A DNA stretch of 5,831 nt from Treponema sp. Its GTDB lineage: Bacteria > Spirochaetota > Spirochaetia > Treponematales > Treponemataceae. The stretch lies in the NCBI GenBank assembly GCA_012799545.1, contig JAAZLA010000247.1:1-5831 (forward strand), in the 5' to 3' direction. This document shows, piece after piece, positions 1 to 5,193 of this stretch. The position numbers and the translations under genes are program-made. The stretch's first letter is position 1; each line of letters starts with the position of its first letter. The notes beneath the pieces were generated by a model. The model was given only the letters and a program-made list of their open reading frames with translations. It was not told where the DNA came from and searched no databases.

Positions 1-1
1 A

Positions 2-601
2 AAAATTATTGAAGAGACAGAGCAAAAATTTACCTATCCGGTTTTTGTCAAACCCTGCAACGCAGGTAGCTCTGTAGGTACAGCAAAGGTGAGGGACAGA
101 GGATTTCTAGAAAAAGCACTTGAAGAGGCTTTTTTTTGGGATGAAAAAGTGCTAATCGAGCCTTTTATAGATGCGAGAGAAATTGAATGCTCAGTTATCG
201 GAAATCAGACACCTATTGTGTCAGTTTTAGGAGAGATAATTCCTACTCATGAATTTTATGACTATGAGGCCAAATACAATGACCCCAATGGAGCAAACTT
301 TTTTATCCCAGCTCGAATAAGCAGTGAAGAAACTGAAAAAATCAAAGTCCTAGCGCAAAAAGCCTATGAAGCAGTTGATGCGAGTGGCTTTTCGAGAGTT
401 GATTTTTTTATCGATAAGCAAAGTAACGAAATTTATCTAAACGAAATCAATACTATCCCTGGGTTTACATCGATTAGTATGTTTCCAAAAATGTGCGAAG
501 CTGCAGGCATACCCTACAAAACCATAATTGAACGTTTATTAGACTTAGCAGTCGAAAGATTTAAGGCTCGACAAGCACTTAATACAGGGTTACATATGTG
601 A
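2..601 (+). CDS. ddl: D-alanine--D-alanine ligase, C-terminal part (5' end outside window)
   Basis: This cytoplasmic ATP-grasp enzyme joins two D-alanines to make the dipeptide used by MurF in peptidoglycan precursor synthesis. The frame is open from the window edge, so the gene starts upstream; the GTG at 89 is an internal valine codon (AKV) and not the start. Numbering from the first visible codon, KPCNAGSSVG (17-26) is the ATP-grasp nucleotide-binding segment, EFYDYEAKY (84-92) is the omega loop typical of Ala-Ala rather than Ala-lactate ligases, RVDFF (132-136) gives a metal-binding Asp, and NEINTIPGF (147-155) gives the metal-binding Glu and Asn. About 199 residues are visible, leaving roughly 150 missing. 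The stop overlaps the next start by 4 bases (GTGA), which indicates translational coupling. One dispersed repeat copy (93-106) is read as RDRGF just after the GSSVG segment. The family call is very secure. Confidence 0.96.
   Translation, partial: KIIEETEQKFTYPVFVKPCNAGSSVGTAKVRDRGFLEKALEEAFFWDEKVLIEPFIDAREIECSVIGNQTPIVSVLGEIIPTHEFYDYEAKYNDPNGANFFIPARISSEETEKIKVLAQKAYEAVDASGFSRVDFFIDKQSNEIYLNEINTIPGFTSISMFPKMCEAAGIPYKTIIERLLDLAVERFKARQALNTGLHM
93..106 (+). repeat. Dispersed repeat, GATTT subtype, copy in ddl
   Basis: Exact 14-base match to GGGACAGAGGATTT, read as RDRGF in Ddl in a helix-start region after the GSSVG loop. Confidence 0.9.
586..589 (+). promoter_or_regulatory. Ribosome binding site for the DapF-like gene
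   Basis: AGGG lies 8 bases before the GTG at 598 and inside the end of ddl. It supports the GTG start, which also places the DapF signature (KLHLGGNSF) at its normal distance from the N-terminus. Confidence 0.55.
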
Positions 602-1500
602 AACTAGATTTTTATAAATTACACCTCGGTGGCAATAGTTTTTTACTCATTGACATAGGAAAACATTCCATTTCAACAAATGCTCTGTCCCCAATTGCAA
701 GGCAAATATGCGACCGACGTTACGGAGTTGGTGCAAGCGCATGTATTTTTCTCTCCCCAGACAATTTTGTTAGAATTTTTTTACCAAATGGCAAAGAACA
801 TTTTCATAGTTATGACGCATTTTTTTGTGCAGCGCGCTATTCCTTTGATTCAGGCTATTTTCTAAAAACAGCTAATAAAGACAGAATAACACTAAAAACT
901 CCCCTTGGGGACAGAGGATTTAATATAATTTCTCCTAGAGAGTTCAAAATTTCTCTTGGTAGTCCTTTTTCTCTTACAAATGGTGCACGTATAGACAAAA
1001 ACAGCAAACATTCTATTGAAACAATACGTATCAATAACAAGCCTGTTTGTATTTCAGGTTTTCATATTAAGGATGATATAGTTGCGGTAAATGCCAAAGA
1101 AGTAAATATCTCGTCTTTTTTTGACCTCTACCTTAAAATAAATAATGTTTTCACACAAAATAAAACCTATCTAGTTTATTACAGAGAGGTTGCAAAAGAG
1201 GCTATGTCTATTCGTACAATAAAACGAGGCCCCTCAACCTCTTGCATTAGTGCTGCTGCTTCGCTCGTATCATCGGTTTTATCTGGAAACCCAGAAACCG
1301 CCTCTGTTTTTATTTTTGAAAAAGGCTCCCCTTCTCTTTACACACAAGAAATAAATCTTTTAGAAGATTTTGATGATTCTAGAAAATTAACTATCTTATG
1401 GGAAAATGAAACGAATGAACTTTTCGCAATAGGCAGTGCCGGATATACATTTGAAGGAAGTTTTGATTACAGAGATGGAAATATAAAAAACTATGAATAA
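598..1500 (+). CDS. Diaminopimelate epimerase-like protein with degenerate active site
   Basis: The 300-residue protein follows the DapF pattern from end to end: KLHLGGNSFLLID (8-19, family MHGLGNDFVVID), LSPIARQICDRRYGVGA (30-46), a CAARY segment (77-81), KRGPSTSCISAAA (209-221, second-Cys loop), and AGYTFEGSF (281-289, C-terminal VFEGE). Functional DapF racemises LL-DAP to meso-DAP with two cysteines. Here the first catalytic Cys (family MCGNG) aligns to Ser71 in HSYDA, the substrate Asn before it is lost, the Glu of ERG is Lys209, and the GNPH motif reads GFH. Only Asn13 and Cys216 of the key residues remain. I infer a pseudoenzyme or changed activity. Treponemes studied so far use ornithine rather than DAP in peptidoglycan, which would make DapF activity dispensable. 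It overlaps ddl by 4 bases and murD by 8. It carries two repeat copies, read as ALSP (29-32) and GDRGF (104-108). The fold call is firm; its role is unknown. Confidence 0.82.
   Translation: MKLDFYKLHLGGNSFLLIDIGKHSISTNALSPIARQICDRRYGVGASACIFLSPDNFVRIFLPNGKEHFHSYDAFFCAARYSFDSGYFLKTANKDRITLKTPLGDRGFNIISPREFKISLGSPFSLTNGARIDKNSKHSIETIRINNKPVCISGFHIKDDIVAVNAKEVNISSFFDLYLKINNVFTQNKTYLVYYREVAKEAMSIRTIKRGPSTSCISAAASLVSSVLSGNPETASVFIFEKGSPSLYTQEINLLEDFDDSRKLTILWENETNELFAIGSAGYTFEGSFDYRDGNIKNYE
678..692 (-). repeat. Dispersed repeat, hybrid copy in the dapF-like gene
   Basis: The minus strand reads GGGGACAGAGCATTT. The core is exact and the tail differs from the GATTT subtype by one base. It is read as N-ALSP, falling on the family-conserved LSP motif. 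Confidence 0.85.
907..923 (+). repeat. Dispersed repeat, GATTT subtype, copy in the dapF-like gene
   Basis: GGGGACAGAGGATTTAA, exact, read as GDRGFN (residues 104-109), in a different reading frame from the murD copies. Confidence 0.9.
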
Positions 1501-3187
1501 ATCTAAGCCTGTAAAGCCCAAAAAAGATTCACACAAATCCTCTGTCCCCAACCAAAGCAAGCTCAATATTTCCGAAAATCTCATTTTAAATAACAGTTTA
1601 TTTCATAACTATCCCAATTTTTGCCCAATTTCGAGCCTTGCAGATATAAAAGATAAAAAAGTGCTTGTAATGGGACTTGGATTGCATGGAGGGGGAGAAG
1701 CTTCTGTGCGGTTTTTCTTAAAACATGGGGCATTCGTTACCATTACTGACCTAAAAACAGAAGCTGAATTAGAGCCAACTATAAAATCTCTTAAAAATGA
1801 TAGTTCACTAAATCTTGATAAAGCAGATTTTGTTTTAGGCCGTCATGATATTCGGGATTTTGAGGAAGCAGATCTTGTTATAAAAAACCCAGCTGTAAAA
1901 TACGAAGGGAATATATATCTTAAAAAAGCAAAACACATAGAAAGCGATATCTCTTTATTTCTACGCTTTACAAAATCACCTATTATTGCCATTACAGGTA
2001 GCAAGGGAAAATCTTCAACGGCGAGTGCTATACATTTTGGACTGCAACAAGCCGGCTTTCACTCTTTTTTAGGTGGGAATATAACCATCAGCCCACTACA
2101 TTTTCTAGAAAAAACAAATGAAAACACTCCTGTTGTTTTAGAGCTTTCAAGTTGGCAACTTTCAGACCTTCGAGGGCGAGGAATTCTAAAACCAAAAATT
2201 GCAATTATCACAAAAATTGTTCCAGACCACTTAAACTGGTACGGAACAATGGAAAACTACATAGAAGACAAAAAACTCATTAATAAAAACCAAGATTCCT
2301 CCGACTTTACGATATGCTCTGCCGACTCCTGGGGAGATATTTTTGCTTCGGGGACAGAGGCTCAAGTTATTCGCTACAGTAGCAAGCCTTTTCAAGGCCA
2401 CACAGCAAAAGGCGCTTGGCTTGATATACATGGTAAAGGATATGTAACAAGAAGCGCTGCCCTTTCAATACAAATGGGGACAGAGGATTTAAAAATTAAC
2501 AAAAAAATCTCTAGCAATTCAAAGATATCTTTACAAACAAAAACTGCAACTCCTATTCTTGATAATTTATTGGTGCCTGGAATCCATATGAAGGAAAACA
2601 TGCTCATTGCATCGCTTGCCTTGGTCTTGATGGGAGTCAGTCCTCTAAAAACAGCAAAAATAATGGCGAAATTCCCTGGAGTCCCACATCGATTAGAATA
2701 TTTTCACAAAAAAACACTGCAAAACCTTCCTACAGGAGGGACAGAGGATTTAAAAATCACCAAAGAAAGCTTCAAAACGAGCTTTCTTTTTTATAACGAT
2801 TCAGCTGCAACTGTTCCAGACGCGACAATTGCAGCATTAAGCTCTTTTACTGACCCAATACATCTTATTTCTGGTGGAACTGATAAAAACTTAGATTTTA
2901 CAGAACTGGCAAAGCATTTGCCCAAGGCAAAATCGCTCTATCTTCTCGCTGGCTCGGGGACAGAGCTTTTAATAAAAGAACTAGATAAATCCTCTGTCCC
3001 CTATTTTGGCCCTTTCCCATCCCTCGACGCGCTTCTTGCAAGGTTAAAAGAACAAATTACGGGTGAGATGACCTTCGGGGCACAAGAAATTATTCTTTTT
3101 TCCCCCGGGACAGCCTCCTTCGGTATGTTCAAAAATGAATTTGACCGCGGGAATACATTTAAAAAGCTCATTTTAGAACTATTTTAG
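1493..3187 (+). CDS. murD: UDP-N-acetylmuramoyl-L-alanine--D-glutamate ligase, enlarged by repeat-bearing segments
   Basis: MurD adds D-glutamate to UDP-MurNAc-L-Ala with ATP in the cytoplasm. Visible are the N-terminal Rossmann segment VLVMGLGLHGGGEAS (57-71), the P-loop ITGSKGKSST (167-176; most Mur ligases have TGTNGKST), ELSSWQL (217-223), PDHLNWYGTMENY (244-256), VPGIHMKENM (361-370), FPGVPHRLEYF (394-404), NDSAATVPDAT (435-445) and SPGTASFGMF (537-546). At 564 residues it is about 110 longer than a typical MurD. The excess is a basic, low-complexity N-terminal tail of about 50 residues and internal expansions near 300-350 and 405-430. Repeat copies are read as KSSVP (15-19, 499-503), SGTEA (286-290), GTEDLKI (329-335, 416-422) and SGTELL (488-493). 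ATG 1493 overlaps the upstream gene by 8 bases with only a weak GGA upstream. No ATG, GTG or TTG follows in frame until GTG 1661 inside the first beta strand, so this start is retained. Family call secure. Confidence 0.95.
   Translation: MNKSKPVKPKKDSHKSSVPNQSKLNISENLILNNSLFHNYPNFCPISSLADIKDKKVLVMGLGLHGGGEASVRFFLKHGAFVTITDLKTEAELEPTIKSLKNDSSLNLDKADFVLGRHDIRDFEEADLVIKNPAVKYEGNIYLKKAKHIESDISLFLRFTKSPIIAITGSKGKSSTASAIHFGLQQAGFHSFLGGNITISPLHFLEKTNENTPVVLELSSWQLSDLRGRGILKPKIAIITKIVPDHLNWYGTMENYIEDKKLINKNQDSSDFTICSADSWGDIFASGTEAQVIRYSSKPFQGHTAKGAWLDIHGKGYVTRSAALSIQMGTEDLKINKKISSNSKISLQTKTATPILDNLLVPGIHMKENMLIASLALVLMGVSPLKTAKIMAKFPGVPHRLEYFHKKTLQNLPTGGTEDLKITKESFKTSFLFYNDSAATVPDATIAALSSFTDPIHLISGGTDKNLDFTELAKHLPKAKSLYLLAGSGTELLIKELDKSSVPYFGPFPSLDALLARLKEQITGEMTFGAQEIILFSPGTASFGMFKNEFDRGNTFKKLILELF
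1535..1549 (-). repeat. Dispersed repeat, GATTT subtype, copy in the murD N-terminal tail
   Basis: AAATCCTCTGTCCCC on plus, an exact minus-strand copy. It is read as KSSVP in the low-complexity tail that ordinary MurD lacks. Confidence 0.9.
2350..2360 (+). repeat. Dispersed repeat, core only, copy in murD
   Basis: GGGGACAGAGG followed by CTCAA: exact core and first G of the GATTT subtype, then divergent. Read as SGTEA. Confidence 0.8.
2476..2511 (+). repeat. Dispersed repeat, extended copy 1 in murD
   Basis: GGGGACAGAGGATTTA is exact and read as GTEDLKI. Similarity to the copy at 2738 continues past the 14-mer: 35 aligned bases from 2477 with 4 mismatches. Confidence 0.9.
2738..2772 (+). 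repeat. Dispersed repeat, extended copy 2 in murD
   Basis: GGGACAGAGGATTTA is exact and read as GTEDLKI. It lies in an expansion of about 20 residues between the PHRLE and NDS motifs of MurD. Its 3' flank, AAAGAAAGCT (2762-2771), recurs beside the copy at 4512 and is the left arm of a hairpin. Confidence 0.9.
2762..2792 (+). repeat. Terminator-like hairpin inside murD
   Basis: AAAGAAAGCT (2762-2771) and AGCTTTCTTT (2780-2789) form a perfect 10-base-pair stem with an 8-base loop. A short T-run follows, ending at 2792. The stem has only three G-C pairs, so termination strength would be low. It sits in the expanded MurD segment just after a repeat copy. Confidence 0.5.
2956..2972 (+). repeat. 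Dispersed repeat, CTTTT subtype, copy in murD
   Basis: GGGGACAGAGCTTTTAA, read as SGTELL. It is the left half of an inverted pair with the copy at 2986-3001. Confidence 0.88.
2986..3001 (-). repeat. Dispersed repeat, GATTT subtype, inverted copy in murD
   Basis: TAAATCCTCTGTCCCC on plus, an exact minus-strand copy read as KSSVP. Its last 10 bases are the exact reverse complement of 2956-2965. Confidence 0.9.
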
Positions 3188-3214
3188 TAATCTAAATGAA
3201 ATCAAAAACAATTT

Positions 3215-4984
3215 CTACTCTTCGCTGTTTTTCTTATTGAGTTCGCTTTGAGTATTTTCCTCATCGCTTTTTGATTTTCCGTATAAATACCGTTTTATTT
3301 TCTGACTTGCAGTTTTTTCAAATTCTTGAATATAGCGAACCGCGGAAAGTTTTGAAATTCTATTTACCTTTTGGTTCACAAAAAAATGTATTTCAGATAG
3401 TACCTCTTCTTGTAAATACAATAAATCGTTTTTTATTTCGTTTATTGTATTGCCTGCTATTTTGGTAAAGCCTTCACCTTTTTCTTTTTCCAGTTTTTCG
3501 TTATCGAGCTGTACTAAAGCAACGAGCCCATTTCCATCTTCAACTACAAGCGATTCGGTAACAAGAGGGTGCTGGTTTAAAATAAATTCTATATCTTCAG
3601 GATAGATATTTTCACCTGCAGAATTTAATATCATATTTTTTAGTCGCCCTTTAATAGACAAACGATTTTTTGTATCAATTATCCCCAAATCTCCTGTCTT
3701 AAACCAACCAGGACCCGTGCTATCTTCTTCCGTTGTAAAGACTGATTTTGTAAGTGCTTCGTCTTTATAATAGCCCTGCATAATATTTTCGCCCTTTGCA
3801 ACGATTTCACCTATACCTGTTTCTGGGTCAGGATCGAGGATTGCAAGCTCAACGCCTTCTAAAACAGGACCTATTGTGCCAGGAATAGTATTTTTGGGAC
3901 CAGATCCAGCAATTAATGGAGCAGTTTCTGTAAGACCATAACCAATAGCATATTTAAATCGTGCTTCTTTCATAAAAAGCTCAACTTCTGGGTCAACTTT
4001 TGCACCACCGAAGCCAAAAAAATTAATTTTGCCTCCAAAGGTTTTATTGAGCGATTTCCCAGCAATTCTATGTAAGATTTTTCTAAAAAAAGGCTTTTGG
4101 TACAATTTTTTTGTTAAATCCGTTTTTGTTAACTCCGGTAGAACCTTATTTTTATAGATTTTTTCTATAATCATCGGGACACTTAGAACAAGCGTTGGGC
4201 GAATTTTTCTAAACGCAGGAAGTAAGCTCGTAACTGTCGGTGGTTTCCCAAGGTAATATACAGCGCTTCCATTAAGCATTTGCATAACAAAACCAATAGT
4301 AAACTCATACACATGAGATAGAGGTAAAAAGGACAGAGCTCTGTCCCTCCTATGTACACGATGTACTGTTTGGCATTGCACTGCATTATACACAATGTTT
4401 TTATGTGTTAAGACAACACCTTTTGAACGCCCCGTCGTTCCAGAAGTATAAATAATTGATGCTATATCTTCTTCTCGTATCTTTATTTCCTCAAGCATTT
4501 TTCGTTCCTCTGGGGACAGAGGATTTAAAGAAAGCTGTTTTTTATCAATATTTCCATAAAATAAAGAAAAATCTTCTATTTTGAATAAGATTTCTATTAG
4601 GTCTTCTTTGATGGTATCTAATCTTGCTTTCATTTTCTCAGCAACAAAGACAACCTTTGTTTCAGAATGCTCTAAAATAGTCTCTATCTCATTCGCTGAA
4701 AAATCTGGAAGCAAGGGAACAGCTATAAACCCAGCGTTTACAATTCCAAAATACACAATGCCCCACTGTGGCATGCTTGAACTATAAATAGCAACCTTAT
4801 CCCCTTTTTTAAGTCCACTGTTTTTAAGTAAATTCGAGATAACTAATGATTTTTCATACAATTCTCGATACGAAATAGGTTCACCATCAACAAGGGACAG
4901 AGCTTTTTCTTTTTCAAATTTTTTTATAGAGTTTTCCAACAGGGCTTTAAATGTATACTGTTTTAAGTCTTCAATTGTTTGCAT
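3215..4984 (-). CDS. Long-chain fatty acid--CoA ligase (AMP-forming, ANL superfamily)
   Basis: The 589-residue enzyme should activate a fatty acid to its acyl-AMP and then acyl-CoA, at the membrane or in the cytoplasm. Core motifs are present in order: A3 P-loop YTSGTTGRSKG (179-189), LSFLPLSHVYE (217-227), A5 YGLTETAP (349-356), A7 GWFKTGD (426-432), A8 hinge IKGRLKNMI (444-452), and a C-terminal EKTASQKIKRYLY (556-568) containing the probable A10 lysine (Lys562). The length is normal for the long-chain or FadD-like branch; chain-length preference cannot be read from sequence. The last 20 or so residues are a charged, polar tail. It is convergent with murD and divergent from purH, so it is probably monocistronic with its own promoter. 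Three exact repeat cores fall in the N-terminal 40 percent: KALSL (27-31), LNPLSP (153-158) and DRALS (214-218). The remaining 1.1 kb has none. The ATG at 4984 has a good ribosome binding site. Confidence 0.93.
   Translation of the reverse strand: MQTIEDLKQYTFKALLENSIKKFEKEKALSLVDGEPISYRELYEKSLVISNLLKNSGLKKGDKVAIYSSSMPQWGIVYFGIVNAGFIAVPLLPDFSANEIETILEHSETKVVFVAEKMKARLDTIKEDLIEILFKIEDFSLFYGNIDKKQLSLNPLSPEERKMLEEIKIREEDIASIIYTSGTTGRSKGVVLTHKNIVYNAVQCQTVHRVHRRDRALSFLPLSHVYEFTIGFVMQMLNGSAVYYLGKPPTVTSLLPAFRKIRPTLVLSVPMIIEKIYKNKVLPELTKTDLTKKLYQKPFFRKILHRIAGKSLNKTFGGKINFFGFGGAKVDPEVELFMKEARFKYAIGYGLTETAPLIAGSGPKNTIPGTIGPVLEGVELAILDPDPETGIGEIVAKGENIMQGYYKDEALTKSVFTTEEDSTGPGWFKTGDLGIIDTKNRLSIKGRLKNMILNSAGENIYPEDIEFILNQHPLVTESLVVEDGNGLVALVQLDNEKLEKEKGEGFTKIAGNTINEIKNDLLYLQEEVLSEIHFFVNQKVNRISKLSAVRYIQEFEKTASQKIKRYLYGKSKSDEENTQSELNKKNSEE
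4331..4347. repeat. Head-to-head repeat palindrome in the acyl-CoA synthetase gene
   Basis: GGACAGAGCTCTGTCC (4331-4346) is a perfect 16-base palindrome made of two repeat cores facing each other. The minus-strand core is complete (GGGACAGAG, 4347-4339); the plus-strand one lacks the first G. It is read as DRALS in the conserved LSFLPLSH region. Confidence 0.88.
4512..4530 (+). repeat. Dispersed repeat, GATTT subtype, copy antisense in the acyl-CoA synthetase gene
   Basis: GGGGACAGAGGATTTAAAG, exact, read on the minus strand as LNPLSP (153-158) in the variable linker before the A3 motif. Confidence 0.9.
4894..4907 (+). repeat. Dispersed repeat, CTTTT subtype, copy antisense in the acyl-CoA synthetase gene
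   Basis: Exact GGGACAGAGCTTTT, read on the minus strand as KALSL (27-31). Confidence 0.88.
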
Positions 4985-4989
4985 GATTG

Positions 4990-4995
4990 CTCCTC
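4990..4995 (-). promoter_or_regulatory. Ribosome binding site for the acyl-CoA synthetase
   Basis: On the minus strand GAGGAG stands 5 bases before the ATG at 4984-4982. This is a strong Shine-Dalgarno sequence and fixes the start. Confidence 0.8.
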
Positions 4996-5026
4996 AACTA
5001 ATTGCAACGAACTCTCAATTCTCTCA

Positions 5027-5055
5027 ATCATACTCTATAAAACCTATAATAACAA
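5027..5055 (-). promoter_or_regulatory. Probable sigma-70 promoter of the acyl-CoA synthetase gene
   Basis: On the minus strand a -35 box TTGTTA (5055-5050) and a -10 box TATGAT (5032-5027) are separated by 17 bases. Matches to consensus are 4 of 6 and 5 of 6. Transcription would start near 5020 and give a leader of about 35 bases. The full repeat copy at 5064-5078 sits about 9 bases upstream of the -35 box. The region is AT-rich, so other -10-like words exist (TATTAT nearby). Confidence 0.5.
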
Positions 5056-5063
5056 GGATAGAC

Positions 5064-5078
5064 TAAATCCTCTGTCCC
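5064..5078 (-). repeat. Dispersed repeat, GATTT subtype, the only full intergenic copy
   Basis: TAAATCCTCTGTCCC on plus, an exact minus-strand copy. It lies directly upstream of the predicted acyl-CoA synthetase -35 box and in the same orientation as that gene. Confidence 0.9.
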
Positions 5079-5137
5079 TCTAATTGGCCTAAGGAACAAA
5101 AGTGTTCTCCTTTAACCACCTTTAACGGGAACAGGAT

Positions 5138-5166
5138 TTGCAAAACAGAACCTTTTATGCTATAAT
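5138..5166 (+). promoter_or_regulatory. Probable extended -10 promoter of purH
   Basis: A -35 box TTGCAA (5138-5143), a 17-base spacer and a perfect -10 TATAAT (5161-5166) preceded by TGC give an extended -10 element (TGnTATAAT). Transcription would start near 5173, leaving a leader of only about 20 bases. That is too short for a riboswitch, so any purine control would act at initiation. Confidence 0.75.
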
Positions 5167-5181
5167 TTCACATTCTTTAGA

Positions 5182-5190
5182 AAAGGTGAT
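5182..5190 (+). promoter_or_regulatory. Ribosome binding site for purH
   Basis: AAAGGTGAT ends 3 bases before the ATG at 5194. GGTGAT is complementary to the usual 3' end of 16S rRNA, so this is a strong site that supports the start, although the spacing is short when counted from the last base. Confidence 0.75.
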
Positions 5191-5193
5191 AAA

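Larger units (their letters stand above)
4985..5193. other. Divergent intergenic region, acyl-CoA synthetase / purH
   Basis: This 209-base spacer holds one promoter in each direction, one full repeat copy (5064-5078) and a decayed-looking one (5127-5140). It also contains a short imperfect inverted repeat: GAACA (5094-5098) against TGTTC (5103-5107) with a 4-base loop, flanked by AAG and TCCTT. I see no terminator and no further reading frame with a good start. The inverted repeat could be an operator, but nothing in the sequence shows this. Confidence 0.6.

Noticed and set aside
14..23. GAGACAGAGC at the window edge as a repeat copy
   Set aside because: It has one mismatch in the core and no matching tail. 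It may be a decayed copy but was not counted.
68..75. AGCTCTGT in ddl as a CTTTT-subtype copy
   Set aside because: It lacks the CCC end and encodes the catalytic-site GSSVG motif.
89..91. GTG as the ddl start codon
   Set aside because: The frame is open upstream to the window edge and encodes the conserved KPCNAGSSVG segment, so this GTG is internal.
130..137. Eight-T run in ddl as a phase-variation tract
   Set aside because: The reading frame is intact, the run is modest for an AT-rich genome, and an essential ligase is an unlikely phase-variable gene.
3107..3113. GGGACAG in murD as another repeat copy
   Set aside because: The match stops after seven bases and encodes the conserved MurD SPGTAS motif, so it is explained by the protein.
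3198..3215. GAAAT/ATTTC hairpin in the murD / acyl-CoA synthetase gap as a bidirectional terminator
   Set aside because: The stem is only 5 A-T-rich pairs with an 8-base loop and no clear T-run, so it is not a convincing terminator.
4176..4181. GGGACA in the acyl-CoA synthetase gene as a repeat copy
   Set aside because: Only six bases match and the following bases differ from the core.
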